64,000 bases of DNA from Methanococcoides sp. LMO-2 (lineage in GTDB: Archaea > Halobacteriota > Methanosarcinia > Methanosarcinales > Methanosarcinaceae), in contig NZ_JBCAUS010000007.1 of the NCBI RefSeq assembly GCF_038432375.1, forward strand, positions 248,001 through 312,000, in the 5' to 3' direction. This document shows positions 25,996-36,051 of this stretch, one piece after another (position 1 is the stretch's first letter; each line of letters begins with the position of its first letter). The notes beneath the pieces are model-generated. The model ran no database searches. It was not told the DNA's origin and saw nothing but the letters and a program-made list of their open reading frames with translations. A program made the translations under genes and the position numbers.

Positions 25996-27231
25996 ATGGA
26001 GAATAAATCATTAGATGGATTATTTGAAGACTTATTACAAAACGAGTCTCTTTTCAAGAACAAAGAGGTTTTGAGACCTTCATATACACCTGCATCCTTG
26101 CCACACAGGACTGAACAGGTAAACACTCTTGCTACTATTCTTGTTTCAGCTCTAAGGGGAGATACACCATCTAACATTCTTATCTATGGTAAAACAGGTA
26201 CCGGTAAAACGGCTGTTGCACGTTATGTTGGTATTGAACTTGAAAGAAAGAGTGAGGATATCAACATTGAATGTTCTGTTCTGTACCTTAACTGTGAGGT
26301 AATTGACACTCAGTATAGGTTATTGGCAAATCTTGCAAAACACTTTGGTGAGGATATACCAATGACCGGTTGGCCTACAGACCAGGTGTTCACAAAGTTC
26401 AAAGAGGCTATTGATGCAAGAAAACAGGTTATCATAATTATTCTTGATGAGATAGACAAACTTGTCAAGAAAGGAGATGATGTCCTCTATAACCTTTCAC
26501 GTATCAATACAGATCTTGTAAATGCGAAGGTCAGTATGATAGGCATTTCAAATGACCTGAAATTTACTGAGTTCCTCGATCCGAGGGTAAAGAGTTCCCT
26601 TGGTGAAGAAGAGATCATCTTCCCTCCTTACGATGCTGAGCAGATCAGTGATATTCTCAGGCAGAGAGCATCCATTGCATACAAGGAAAATGTACTTGAT
26701 GAAATGGTAATTCCTCTTTGTTCTGCCTTTGCAGCCCAGGAGCATGGTGATGCAAGGCGTGCACTTGACCTTCTAAGGGTTGCCGGAGAACTTGCCGAGC
26801 GTGAAAATGAGACTCATGTTGGTGAACCTCATGTCAGAAGGGCTCAGGAAAAGATCGAGATCGATCGTATCGTGGAAGTTGTCAGAACACTGCCAACGCA
26901 ATCAAAGCTGGCACTTTATAGTGTCATGCTCCTGAGGAACAATGGCTACAGGAACGTCACAACAGGTGAGGTTTACAATGTATATCGCCAGTTATGTGTG
27001 AATGTGGATATGGATGTCCTTACACAAAGGAGGGTCACTGACCTGATCTCGGAACTGGACATGCTTGGTATCCTCAATGCAGTGGTGGTAAGCAAAGGAC
27101 GCTATGGGAGGACAAAGGAGATCGTCCTGAGCGTACCTATCGAAAGCACACGACGTGTCCTCCTTGAGGATTACAGGCTGGGAATGCTTGCAGGTTTCAA
27201 GCCGGTGATCACAGCACAGATGCATCTTTGA
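25996..27231 (+). CDS. cdc6: Orc1/Cdc6 replication initiator
   Basis: I start at the ATG at 25996 behind GGAAGGTTG; the frame is open farther upstream but that part is hydrophobic and unlike the family. The 411-residue protein has the AAA+ Walker A GKTGTGKT (65-72), Walker B IIIILDEID near residue 150, a sensor-2 region (HGDARRALDLLR) and a C-terminal winged helix (from about residue 300). It binds the origin boxes lying just upstream and recruits the MCM helicase. Confidence 0.95.
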   Translation: MENKSLDGLFEDLLQNESLFKNKEVLRPSYTPASLPHRTEQVNTLATILVSALRGDTPSNILIYGKTGTGKTAVARYVGIELERKSEDINIECSVLYLNCEVIDTQYRLLANLAKHFGEDIPMTGWPTDQVFTKFKEAIDARKQVIIIILDEIDKLVKKGDDVLYNLSRINTDLVNAKVSMIGISNDLKFTEFLDPRVKSSLGEEEIIFPPYDAEQISDILRQRASIAYKENVLDEMVIPLCSAFAAQEHGDARRALDLLRVAGELAERENETHVGEPHVRRAQEKIEIDRIVEVVRTLPTQSKLALYSVMLLRNNGYRNVTTGEVYNVYRQLCVNVDMDVLTQRRVTDLISELDMLGILNAVVVSKGRYGRTKEIVLSVPIESTRRVLLEDYRLGMLAGFKPVITAQMHL

Positions 27232-27310
27232 TGCATCAACACTTTTTTTAAAAGAAAGAGAAAAAGAGAGTTTGAAAGTTTTCCCGAAGGGTATTGTCCT
27301 TCAGGAAGAA

Positions 27311-27865
27311 TTATGAAAGCATAAGCCTGAGATATCCTGCATATGGTATCCTGTACCTTGCTACTCCAATGATCCATTCTTCCTTTACAGGCTGGAGATA
27401 ACTTATCTGACCCTGCTGGTCGAAGTACATATTCGTTCTTTCATTATCGCCTTTGGTTATGTAACCACTGTGTGGTGCGATTGGACCATCATCCCACATG
27501 GGATCACCGGCTTCGACGTAGTACATGGCCCTGTGTATGATCGGCGTTACTCCTTCCTGTCCGTAAGGGCGGTAGAGAATAACATCCCCTTCCATTTTGA
27601 ATGATGTGTAGTCCGGTGAAGCATCCTGATTGGATATTATCTGTGTCCTGTCAATGCTTTGAATAAAAATAATGTCCCCTATCTTCATGTGAGGTTCCAT
27701 GCTTCCTGATTCCACAGCAACCATTGGTGTCCACATTCCGAATACAGCCTGTGAGACGACCGCAAATGCCATAACGGCCAGAATTACAGAAAGAATATCC
27801 CTTGACAAAGATATCCAGAACTTATCACTTGTTCTGAATGTGTGGAATGAGGCTTTTATATCCAT
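27311..27865 (-). CDS. Signal peptidase I (archaeal type)
   Basis: The 184-residue membrane protease has one membrane segment (about residues 22-44), then the catalytic Ser55 in VESGSMEPHM. IIHRAMY near residue 115 supplies the histidine that replaces the bacterial lysine in archaeal and ER-type enzymes. GDNERTN near residue 145 completes the family boxes. It removes signal peptides from exported proteins on the outer face of the membrane. The gene is convergent with cdc6. Confidence 0.92.
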   Translation of the reverse strand: MDIKASFHTFRTSDKFWISLSRDILSVILAVMAFAVVSQAVFGMWTPMVAVESGSMEPHMKIGDIIFIQSIDRTQIISNQDASPDYTSFKMEGDVILYRPYGQEGVTPIIHRAMYYVEAGDPMWDDGPIAPHSGYITKGDNERTNMYFDQQGQISYLQPVKEEWIIGVARYRIPYAGYLRLMLS

Positions 27866-28027
27866 ATTATCGTGGGAACATTAGAAACTGATTAGTTAAA
27901 AAATTTGGTATTTGATCGTTCGGTACGTAGCCTATTTATTTTATAGTAGTAGTTTTGTTTGATACAACACTGAGATAATCCGACAAAGCTCAATAAAATT
28001 CAATAAAAATTTTGATCAGGTCCGAAA

Positions 28028-29740
28028 ATGAGAGAGATCGATGTTCAGGAAGCCTTTTTGGAAGCCGGCTATCAGATCAGCCCTGAGGCTGCAGATCTTA
28101 TAGTATCTCACAGCTTACCAGAGGACCTGGTCTGCTACGTCCTTGAACACGTGGATGAGTCGATCTTCGTCATTGAAGCAGAACATATTGACGTACTATC
28201 TTTTGAATCTGAATGTGGAACTACCCTGAAAGACGGCTCAGGAAAATCTCCGGAACAACTTACGGAGGCTAGTCCACAGATTACGGTTAGTTCGCAGGGT
28301 ATTTCTGAGGAAAAGACCTCAGACCCTGTTGCATCATCTTCAACGATCACACCCGGAACCACATCTGTGATGAATTCCCCGGCTTCTCCCCGCTCCAAAA
28401 AATATTCTTCTTCGTTCCCGGTCGGGTATGGGTCCGGTGGAGGAATTGACAGGTCCACCGGAGCGGGTACGAATGGGAATGGTGCTGGCAATAATATCAA
28501 CATCATGTCTGATATTACGGACATGTCCACCTGCGTGGGGGAATACATGGAATTCGTCCAGTATTTCAGGAACAGGTACAGCAAGCTCAGTGATCTTATA
28601 CGCGGCAGGATCACCGCCAGGCCGATAGAGAGCCTCAACAAGAATCGCAAGCATGGCGGAGGTTTGAGGCGAAGTGGAGGCGGTGATTATAGTGAGGTCT
28701 CTATCATCGGCATGGTATCCGAGGTAAGGAGCACTGCCAACGGGCACAAGATGCTTCAGCTGGAAGATCCTACGGGTTCTTTTCTGGTGCTTGTGCATCA
28801 GGCAGAGAAGGACCTTTTTGAGGAGGCCAGTAAGATCATTCTGGACGAGGTCATCGGCGTGACAGGTTCTCTGACAAATGACGGTAGTCTTATTGTTGCT
28901 AAGAAGATAATTCTCCCTGACCTTCCGAACATCTCACACAGGAGAGAAGGTACCTGGGGTAAGGCTGTTTTCACTTCCGATGTCCACATAGGCAGTTCGA
29001 CCTTCCTTGAAGAGGAATGGTGCAATTTCCTTGATTTCCTTAATGGAAAGAGTGACAATGAGCAGATGAGGGAGCTTTCAAAGGACATTCGTTTCCTTGT
29101 TATAGCAGGTGACCTTGTGGATGGCATCGGTATCTTCCCTGGCCAGGAACATGAACTGGATATCCTTGACATTTATGATCAGTATGCAAAGGCTGCTGAG
29201 TACTTCAGTCAGGTACCTGAACACATCCAGATTATAATATCACCCGGAAATCACGATGCAGTACGCCAGGCAGAGCCACAGCCCCGTTTCCCGGAGCGTA
29301 TCACATCCCTTTTTGAGGACAGGGTGATCTTTGTGGGAAATCCTGCACTTGTGGACCTTGACGGTGTGCAGGTACTGATGTATCACGGTCGTTCCATTGA
29401 TGATCTGGTGGCATCAGTTCCCGGAGTCTCCTACCAGGAGCCGGAAAAGGCAATGATAGAGATGCTAAAGCGCAGGCACCTTTCCCCTATATACGGAAGC
29501 AGGGTTTCCATTGCACCGGAAAAGCAGGACCATTTCGTGATCGATCCGGTGCCTGATATCCTCCATTGTGGGCATGTGCATACCATCGGTATTGGAAGAT
29601 ACAAGAATGTCCTTGCGATCAATTCAGGTACATGGCAGTCACAGACCGAGTTCCAGAAGAGGGTGAACGTCATGCCAACACCTGCACAGGTCCCGTTAGT
29701 TGATCTTTCAACTCTCAAGACAAGTCTGCTTCATTTCTGA
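28028..29740 (+). CDS. polB: DNA polymerase II (PolD) small subunit DP1
   Basis: The 570-residue protein is the proofreading 3'-5' exonuclease subunit of the archaeal replicative polymerase D. It has a helical N-terminal segment, a low-complexity Ser/Gly/Pro linker (about 75-155), and an OB fold (about 220-300, SIIGMVSEVRSTANGHKMLQ). A Mre11-like phosphoesterase domain follows, with SDVHIG, GDLVDGIG, SPGNHDAVR, MYHGRS and HCGHVHT, all metal ligands intact. The large subunit DP2 is not in the window. AGGTCC precedes the ATG. Confidence 0.95.
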   Translation: MREIDVQEAFLEAGYQISPEAADLIVSHSLPEDLVCYVLEHVDESIFVIEAEHIDVLSFESECGTTLKDGSGKSPEQLTEASPQITVSSQGISEEKTSDPVASSSTITPGTTSVMNSPASPRSKKYSSSFPVGYGSGGGIDRSTGAGTNGNGAGNNINIMSDITDMSTCVGEYMEFVQYFRNRYSKLSDLIRGRITARPIESLNKNRKHGGGLRRSGGGDYSEVSIIGMVSEVRSTANGHKMLQLEDPTGSFLVLVHQAEKDLFEEASKIILDEVIGVTGSLTNDGSLIVAKKIILPDLPNISHRREGTWGKAVFTSDVHIGSSTFLEEEWCNFLDFLNGKSDNEQMRELSKDIRFLVIAGDLVDGIGIFPGQEHELDILDIYDQYAKAAEYFSQVPEHIQIIISPGNHDAVRQAEPQPRFPERITSLFEDRVIFVGNPALVDLDGVQVLMYHGRSIDDLVASVPGVSYQEPEKAMIEMLKRRHLSPIYGSRVSIAPEKQDHFVIDPVPDILHCGHVHTIGIGRYKNVLAINSGTWQSQTEFQKRVNVMPTPAQVPLVDLSTLKTSLLHF

Positions 29741-29823
29741 AAGGTGACCTTATTCACATTTCATCATAAAATTGTTAACATCTTTTTCAATTCCGAACAC
29801 TATATATAGTGCAACAGGAAAGT

Positions 29824-30783
29824 ATGCAACAGATGTCCTCGAAAGATAAGGAAGAACTTATGACAATTCCTGAAATACCAGACTTTGAGGCCTTGCTGAA
29901 AAAGCAGGGATACAGTCTGGCAGGTACTCATTCTGCTGTAAAGACATGCCTCTGGCTTGGCCGTTCCATGAAAAACGAAGGAGAATGTTACAAGTCCAGG
30001 TTCTACGGTATCACTTCACATTGCTGTTTGCAGATGACACCTACGTTAAGGTGCAATCAGCGTTGCCTGTTCTGCTGGAGGCCTACAGAGGCAGAAGTAT
30101 CTTTCCCAAAAAATTGGGATTCTCCAGTGGAAATAGTGGGGTCTTCGATCAAGGCACAGCGAAAACTGATATCCGGATTTGGCGGTTCTGCACCAAGGGA
30201 GCGCTGGGAGGAAGCCAACGAGCCCAAACACGTTGCAATATCACTTTCAGGGGAGCCGACACTGTATCCGTACCTTCCTGAGCTTGTGGAGGAGTACGAA
30301 AAAGAGGGCTTTAGCACTTTTATTGTAAGCAACGGTACGGTTCCTGAAATGATGGAAAGGATCGAGCCTTCCCAGCTGTACATGAGCCTTGACGCTCCTG
30401 ACAGGGAAACGTATGAAAAGGTCTGCAATCCGAAATCTCCTGAACTCTGGGACAAGATCAACAGGTCACTGGAGATACTTGGAAAGAAGGATAACCGCAA
30501 GGCCATACGCATAACCCTTGTAAAGGGAGTCAACATGATCGATCCTGAAGGTTATGCACGTCTTATTGAGATAGCAGATCCGGATTACGTTGAGATCAAA
30601 GCATACATGCATCTTGGTTTTTCCAGGGCTCGCCTGCCCCGTGAAGCAATGCCTTCACACGAAGAGGTTCTCAGTTTTGCTAAAGAGGTTGCAGGTCATC
30701 TTGGTTATTCCATTGCAGATGAAGTTGAAGTAAGCCGCATAGCTTTGCTTTCTAAGGACGGAAAAGTTACTTATCTTGACTGA
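29824..30783 (+). CDS. taw1: tRNA 4-demethylwyosine synthase (radical SAM)
   Basis: The enzyme makes the tricyclic 4-demethylwyosine base from m1G37 of tRNA-Phe using pyruvate. From the ATG at 29824 (AGGAAAG upstream) the radical SAM cluster motif is Cys77-x3-Cys81-x2-Cys84 in CNQRCLFCWRP. A further group of conserved residues lies in KHVAISLSGEPTLYP near residue 138, and the KGVNMIDPEGYARLI block is typical of Taw1. A GTG five codons upstream is possible but has no better binding site. The hairpin at 30790-30817 follows the stop. Confidence 0.94.
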   Translation: MQQMSSKDKEELMTIPEIPDFEALLKKQGYSLAGTHSAVKTCLWLGRSMKNEGECYKSRFYGITSHCCLQMTPTLRCNQRCLFCWRPTEAEVSFPKNWDSPVEIVGSSIKAQRKLISGFGGSAPRERWEEANEPKHVAISLSGEPTLYPYLPELVEEYEKEGFSTFIVSNGTVPEMMERIEPSQLYMSLDAPDRETYEKVCNPKSPELWDKINRSLEILGKKDNRKAIRITLVKGVNMIDPEGYARLIEIADPDYVEIKAYMHLGFSRARLPREAMPSHEEVLSFAKEVAGHLGYSIADEVEVSRIALLSKDGKVTYLD

Positions 30784-30789
30784 AGTCCG

Positions 30790-30817
30790 GGTATCCGGAA
30801 TTTCCGGTCCTGATACC
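30790..30817 (+). terminator. Hairpin after taw1
   Basis: GGTAT (30790-30794) pairs with ATACC (30813-30817) and CCGGAA (30795-30800) with TTCCGG (30802-30807), a strong interrupted stem directly after the taw1 stop, without a T-run. Confidence 0.35.
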
Positions 30818-30826
30818 AGTCACAAT

Positions 30827-30840
30827 CTATATTTATATCC
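30827..30840 (+). promoter_or_regulatory. prf1 promoter (box A)
   Basis: CTATATTTATATCC is a strong box A. The start of transcription would be about 100 bases before the prf1 ATG, implying a fairly long leader. Confidence 0.5.
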
Positions 30841-30960
30841 TTGTTCACATAGGGTACATCCATCTAGCTAATAGCATATATGTTTCCACATGGGGAACAT
30901 AATTATCCGGATGCAGCGCATCTAAATCACAATTGATCCTTATTATGGAGTATTCCCACA

Positions 30961-32205
30961 ATGGCTGACCAATCTTCACATCAAAAATACGAGTTTAAAA
31001 AGAAACTTGAATCGTTAAGGGACAAGCGAGGTCGTGGTACTGAACTGATCTCCCTTTACATCCCACCTGACAAGCAGCTTTCAGATGTAGTCGCACAGCT
31101 CAAGACAGAGCACGGTCAGGCTTCCAACATTAAGTCCAAGCTGACAAAAACGAACGTTCAGGGTGCAATTGAGTCCATCATGTCCAGGCTCAGGTATGTG
31201 ACAGTCCCGGAAAACGGTATCGTCTATTTCACAGGTGCTGTGGATATCGGCGCTAACAAGACTAACATGGAGACTACCATCATTGAGCCTCCGCAGCCAA
31301 TTATCACATACAGGTACCACTGTGATTCATCATTCTACCTTGATCCGTTAGAGGAGATGCTAAGAGAAGCAAAGACCTATGGCCTGCTCGTTCTCGACAG
31401 GCGTGAGGCTTCCATCGGTCTTCTGGTAGGTAAACACATAGAACCATACCGAAACCTGACCTCCACAGTTCCGGGTAAGCAGAGGAAGGGAGGACAGAGT
31501 GCCCACAGGTTCCAGCAGCTCAGGCTTATTGCAATACACGATTTCTACAAGCGTATAGGTGATGCGGCAAGTGAGGTGTTCCTCACAGTGGACCAGAAGG
31601 ACTTTGAAGGCGTGCTAGTAGGCGGTCCTTCACCAACAAAAGAGGAGTTCGAATCCGGTCACTTCCTTCACCACGAGATAGAGAAGAAGATGCTCGGCCT
31701 TTTCGATGTGGCATATACCGATGAATCCGGTCTATCAGAGCTTGTGAATGCAGCAAGTGAAAGGCTTGAAGACCTTGACCTGATGGTAGAGAAGAAGCTC
31801 ATGCAGCAGTTCTTCCAGGAACTGGTATCAGATTCAGGTAAAGCGACCTACGGTGAGGAAAATGTGCGTGAGAATCTCATTATCGGTGCTGTCGATATAA
31901 TGCTCGTGTCAGAAGACCTAAGGGCCGAGAGGGAGACCATCAGGTGTACTTCTTGCGATTATGAGAAAAAGACCACCAGTGATTTCAAGCCAGGTGATTC
32001 AAAGACAGCTCTTGGTAACTGCCCGAAATGTGGGTCCTATCTTGAGTCTGTGGAAAAGGTCGATGTCGTGGATGAGCTGTCCGAGATGTGTGACCAGATG
32101 AGTACTACGGTAGAGTTCATTTCCACTGATTTCGAAGAGGGTGCACAGCTTTTGAATGCTTTTGGTGGTATCGTCGCCATCCTGCGTTTCAACACAGGTA
32201 TCTGA
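30961..32205 (+). CDS. prf1: Peptide chain release factor aRF1
   Basis: The 414-residue factor ends translation at all stop codons. The GGQ motif is at 177-179 (KGGQSAHRF), the NIKS-like motif near residue 59 reads NIKSK, and a C-terminal zinc ribbon is formed by CTSCDYEK and CPKCGS. The length matches archaeal aRF1. It heads a pair with argS, 24 bases downstream. Confidence 0.95.
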   Translation: MADQSSHQKYEFKKKLESLRDKRGRGTELISLYIPPDKQLSDVVAQLKTEHGQASNIKSKLTKTNVQGAIESIMSRLRYVTVPENGIVYFTGAVDIGANKTNMETTIIEPPQPIITYRYHCDSSFYLDPLEEMLREAKTYGLLVLDRREASIGLLVGKHIEPYRNLTSTVPGKQRKGGQSAHRFQQLRLIAIHDFYKRIGDAASEVFLTVDQKDFEGVLVGGPSPTKEEFESGHFLHHEIEKKMLGLFDVAYTDESGLSELVNAASERLEDLDLMVEKKLMQQFFQELVSDSGKATYGEENVRENLIIGAVDIMLVSEDLRAERETIRCTSCDYEKKTTSDFKPGDSKTALGNCPKCGSYLESVEKVDVVDELSEMCDQMSTTVEFISTDFEEGAQLLNAFGGIVAILRFNTGI

Positions 32206-32229
32206 TCTAGTTATTCATAGGTGATCATT

Positions 32230-33933
32230 TTGTTCTTAGATTTCATACAGCAGGTTACGTCCGTACTGAACAATGCTGTCAGTTCGGCAGGTTTTGAAGT
32301 GAACGATCTGGAGCTTGGCCCCTCCCAGCATGCAGACCTTTCTTCAAGGGTCGCATTCAGGCTGGCATCTGTTGCAAAGCAGAGCCCCAAGGATGTTGCT
32401 GACAGGATCGTTTCCGAGGTAGTGATACCTGAGAATTCCTATATCGGGAAGATAGATTCAATGGGCCCTTACCTGAACATCACTGCCAGCCGCAGTTTCA
32501 TTGATGGTGTGGTATCAGGCATCAGGGAAAAGAAGGATGTATTCGGAGGCGATTTCCGTGAAGGAAAGATCCTGCTTGAGCACACTTCCGCCAACCCCAA
32601 CGGCCCGCTTCACGTAGGTCATATAAGAAATTCCATCATCGGTGATACCCTCGGTCGTATCCTCAAACGTGCAGGATATGATGTTGAGCTACACTACTAT
32701 GTAAATGACATGGGACGCCAGATAGCAATTGTATCCTGGGCCCTTGAACGCTTCGAGTTCGACAACGACTCCAAGCCTGACCATGCCATTGCAAACGTTT
32801 ACATCAAGGCCAACGCCGAGCTTGAGGCACACCCTGAGAAGGTTGCCGAGATTGACAAGCTCATGCAGCTTGTGGAGAGCGGCGATGAAGAGACCATCAA
32901 TCGCTTCGACGAGGCTGTAGGTCGTGCAGTTGAAGGTATCAAGGAGACCCTTGGCAAGATGAACGTCGCTCACGACGAGTTCCCCAAGGAGTCCGGTTTC
33001 ATAAGGTCCGGTGACGTCTCAAGGATAGTGGATGAGATCAAGGCCACAGGACGTACTGAGATCGATAACGGTGCCCTTGTTGTGGACCTTAAGGATTACG
33101 GTTTCGAGAAGACCCTTGTCATCCAGCGTTCCGATGGAACTTCACTTTACACCACACGTGATCTCGCATACCACGAATGGAAGGGCGAGCGTGCTGACAG
33201 GATTATCGATGTCTTTGGAGCAGACCACAAACTGATCTCCGGCCAGCTCAGTGCAACACTGAACGCCATTGGCAAGAAGGAGCCTGAGGTCGTTATCTTC
33301 GAGTTTGTCTCACTACCTGAAGGCTCAATGAGCACCAGGCGCGGAAAGTTCATCAGCGCCGATGAGCTGCTCGATCAGGTCAAGGCCCGGGCACTGGAAG
33401 AAGTGGACAAGCGCCGCCCTGAGATGGCTGATGAGTTCAAGAAGCAGGTTGCGGACATGGTAGGTATCGGTGCTGTCAGGTACGACATCGTGAAGGTCTC
33501 ACCCGAGAAGTCCACGGTCTTCGACTGGAAGGAAGCACTGGACTTCGAGAAGCAGGGCGGTCCTTTCGTACAGTATTCACATGCACGTGCATGCAGCATC
33601 CTTCAGAAGGCAAAGGATGAAGGGCTGTGGAACGCTGAGGCAGATATCAATGCTTCACTTCTTGTGGAAGACAGCGAGATCGCTCTCATCAAGAAGATGG
33701 CAATGTTCGACAACGTACTTGACCAGTGTGCAAGGGAACTGAAGCCTCACATGCTTGCCATCTATGCAAGGGAACTTGCAGATGCGTTCAACCAGTTCTA
33801 CCGCTTCGTATCCGTCCTCAATGCCGAGGAAGAAGATGTCCGTGCAGGCCGTCTGGCCCTTGTGGACTGTGCAAGGATAGTGCTCGCCAACACCCTGGAT
33901 ACTCTGGGACTTGGTGCACCGGAATCAATGTAA
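32230..33933 (+). CDS. argS: Arginyl-tRNA synthetase
   Basis: The class I enzyme has an N-terminal additional domain, HVGHIRNS as the HIGH signature near residue 117, MSTRRGKFI as the KMSKS equivalent near residue 367, and the DALR anticodon domain at the C-terminus. I place the start at the TTG at 32230 because GGTGAT lies 3-4 bases upstream; the GTG at 32221 would be part of that binding site. This gives 567 residues beginning MFLDFIQQV, a natural ArgS N-terminus. Confidence 0.95.
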   Translation: MFLDFIQQVTSVLNNAVSSAGFEVNDLELGPSQHADLSSRVAFRLASVAKQSPKDVADRIVSEVVIPENSYIGKIDSMGPYLNITASRSFIDGVVSGIREKKDVFGGDFREGKILLEHTSANPNGPLHVGHIRNSIIGDTLGRILKRAGYDVELHYYVNDMGRQIAIVSWALERFEFDNDSKPDHAIANVYIKANAELEAHPEKVAEIDKLMQLVESGDEETINRFDEAVGRAVEGIKETLGKMNVAHDEFPKESGFIRSGDVSRIVDEIKATGRTEIDNGALVVDLKDYGFEKTLVIQRSDGTSLYTTRDLAYHEWKGERADRIIDVFGADHKLISGQLSATLNAIGKKEPEVVIFEFVSLPEGSMSTRRGKFISADELLDQVKARALEEVDKRRPEMADEFKKQVADMVGIGAVRYDIVKVSPEKSTVFDWKEALDFEKQGGPFVQYSHARACSILQKAKDEGLWNAEADINASLLVEDSEIALIKKMAMFDNVLDQCARELKPHMLAIYARELADAFNQFYRFVSVLNAEEEDVRAGRLALVDCARIVLANTLDTLGLGAPESM

Positions 33934-33977
33934 GTTAAACACGAAAACAAATTCATACAAACTAAGGAGAATGGAAT

Positions 33978-34259
33978 ATGGAATTGTACATGTACCTTCT
34001 CCTGTATCTTCTTTTAGTAAATGCTTATTCTTTCTGGCTGATGTACTCTGACAAAAAGAAGGCTGTTAAAGGTCAATACAGGACACCGGAAAAGACGTTG
34101 TTCACCTGGGCATTGCTGGGTGGAAGCATTGGTTCCATAGCCGGAATGCAGAAGTTCAGGCATAAGACAAGGCATACGACGTTCAGGATCGGGATGCCTT
34201 TGATATTTGTCGTGGAAGGTTATCTCTTCTTTGAGTATGTTTTGCCGGTACTGCTTTGA
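33978..34259 (+). CDS. DUF1294 family membrane protein
   Basis: The 93-residue protein has the DUF1294 layout: an N-terminal membrane helix, the YSDKKKAVKGQYRTPEKTLF loop, a Gly-rich LLGGSIGSIAGM segment, the KFRHKTRH motif and a last helix. An AAGGAGAATGG ribosome binding site precedes the ATG. The function of this family is unknown. Confidence 0.9.
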   Translation: MELYMYLLLYLLLVNAYSFWLMYSDKKKAVKGQYRTPEKTLFTWALLGGSIGSIAGMQKFRHKTRHTTFRIGMPLIFVVEGYLFFEYVLPVLL

Positions 34260-34336
34260 TATCATCCATTTGTGAATCGATATCTGGTGAAACAATTTAA
34301 AAAGTGTTTTATAAAAAAAGAATTGATTACCCGACA

Positions 34337-34744
34337 ATGAAGGTTCGGATAGAAACTCCAAAGTTCAGCTTTTTCAAGTACCAGAAAGTGGATGACGGGT
34401 ACAAAAGGGTTCTTTTTTCTCCCATACCCACGATCTTCAACTATGGTTTCATTGAGGATACCTTGGGAGACGATGGGATGGAAGAAGATGCCATCGTACT
34501 GGGGCCCCGGCTTGCTCAGGGAACCCTGGTAAATCTGATCAGTCCGGGTGGTGTGGTAAGGTTTGTGGATGACTCGGTCCAGGACGATAAAAAAGTGTTC
34601 TATCTCGGGGACCCGTATTCCGAAAGGCTGTTCGGATTGTATTTCAGGATGTATGCACTGTTCAAAAGGTTCCGTTATCTGACCTTTGAAAGAAGAATTG
34701 CAGAATGCAGGTTCGAAGGCATTGAACTGTTCGAACAAGAGTGA
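34337..34744 (+). CDS. Inorganic pyrophosphatase-like protein
   Basis: From the ATG at 34337 the 135-residue protein resembles the core of family I soluble pyrophosphatases: RVLFSPIPTIFNYGFIEDTLG corresponds to the YPxNYGFIPxTL region, GDDGMEEDAIVLG to the DGDPLD metal loop, and DDSVQDDKK to the third acidic cluster. The DGDPLD sequence is altered, so activity as a true pyrophosphatase is uncertain. No clear ribosome binding site was seen. It may be a diverged paralogue. Confidence 0.65.
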   Translation: MKVRIETPKFSFFKYQKVDDGYKRVLFSPIPTIFNYGFIEDTLGDDGMEEDAIVLGPRLAQGTLVNLISPGGVVRFVDDSVQDDKKVFYLGDPYSERLFGLYFRMYALFKRFRYLTFERRIAECRFEGIELFEQE

Positions 34745-34831
34745 GAACTTTTCATTGAGCTGTTATTCTGCAAAAAAGAGTAGGGAAAAGGTCTTCCTTT
34801 TCCACAAAAATTCCTTTGATCTTTCTTATCC

Positions 34832-35866
34832 TTAAAGGATGTTGATGGTCTGGAGATTCTTGACCTTGTTGCTGAAAGGTATCTCTTCCTGCAAAAGGTG
34901 TTCCTTTATAGTACCCTCAACGATCTTTACAAGATCTTCTTTTTCCACATTCGTGACCGCTGAGAGGAACTTCAGGCTACAATCTTTGCCTTTGGTTTCA
35001 AAGAACTCGATGTTAGGAACGCTCTCAGAAGAGGTGATGCTGGCCTTCATGAGGGTTCCGGGGTATTCCATGGCAATCTTTATGTGACCCACGAAGTTGG
35101 GATTGATCAGCCTGACCTGCTTGCTGATGGAAGTCAGTACATCTGTTGCGTACTTCTCCGCTTTTTGCTCTTCCAGTTCACAGTCCTTGATGACCAGTTC
35201 GCCGGAATAGGAGCTGACCTCGGAGGCTTCGATGGAGTTGATGGCTTCCCTTGCTTCCCTTTCCTTGCTCTTGCCTGCCAGCAGGTCGATGAGCCTCTGG
35301 AACTTCTCGTCGGCTTCCTTTGCGGAGAATTCGATGACCTCTGCTTCGGGATTGATCTCCTCCAGGAAATTCCTGACCTCTGCGACCTTTTCTTTCTCTG
35401 CAATGTCGACCTTGTTGATACAGAGGATCTCAGCATCTTCTATCTGTGTCACGATGAACTTTGGTGTCTGCTTGATCTCGGTGTTGAACCTGGTTCCGTC
35501 CACGATGTTCACGATAGGTGCAAAGCTCAGGTCATCGATCTTCATAAGAGCGATGTCTTCCTTGATCTGCCTGGGGAATGCGATACCGGTAGGCTCGATA
35601 ATGATAACGTCAGGCTGGAAATCGTCTGAAAGTTGAGAAAGGGTGTATTCCATGCTGATCTTCAGGGTACAGCAGATGCAGCCGCTTGTGAGTTCTTCGG
35701 TAACAATACCTGTGCTTGAGAGGGTATCGCCGTCCAGTCCGATCTCACCGATCTCGTTCACGATTATCGCAATCTTATGGCCTGTTTCGCTCAGGTGTTT
35801 GCCAAGTTTTAGCAATGTGGTGGTCTTACCGCTTCCAAGGAAGCCGCCTATGATCATTATTTTCAA
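34832..35866 (-). CDS. CobW/COG0523-type GTP-dependent metallochaperone
   Basis: The 344-residue G3E GTPase has Walker A GGFLGSGKT (7-15), the VNEIGEIGLDGD segment, the metal-binding CxCC motif Cys63-x-Cys65-Cys66 (SGCICCTL), INKVD for guanine recognition and a C-terminal domain of about 110 residues. Family members deliver zinc or cobalt to target enzymes. It diverges from a core methionine synthase gene, a zinc enzyme, across a 185-base gap, so that enzyme is a plausible client. Confidence 0.88.
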   Translation of the reverse strand: MKIMIIGGFLGSGKTTTLLKLGKHLSETGHKIAIIVNEIGEIGLDGDTLSSTGIVTEELTSGCICCTLKISMEYTLSQLSDDFQPDVIIIEPTGIAFPRQIKEDIALMKIDDLSFAPIVNIVDGTRFNTEIKQTPKFIVTQIEDAEILCINKVDIAEKEKVAEVRNFLEEINPEAEVIEFSAKEADEKFQRLIDLLAGKSKEREAREAINSIEASEVSSYSGELVIKDCELEEQKAEKYATDVLTSISKQVRLINPNFVGHIKIAMEYPGTLMKASITSSESVPNIEFFETKGKDCSLKFLSAVTNVEKEDLVKIVEGTIKEHLLQEEIPFSNKVKNLQTINIL

Positions 35867-36051
35867 TTATCTCACCGGTGGTAGAATTGTATGTATGAAA
35901 ATCACTTTCTTTTAAGCTTCCTTTGAACTTGGGAGTCTTTACTTATAAAACTTGCAGGTTTGATCTTCGGTCCTTTGTTCATCTTATTTGTTGTATTCCC
36001 GAAGAAAACATTTCGCTAACATTATAAATGATACTCGCACATACGGTAGCT

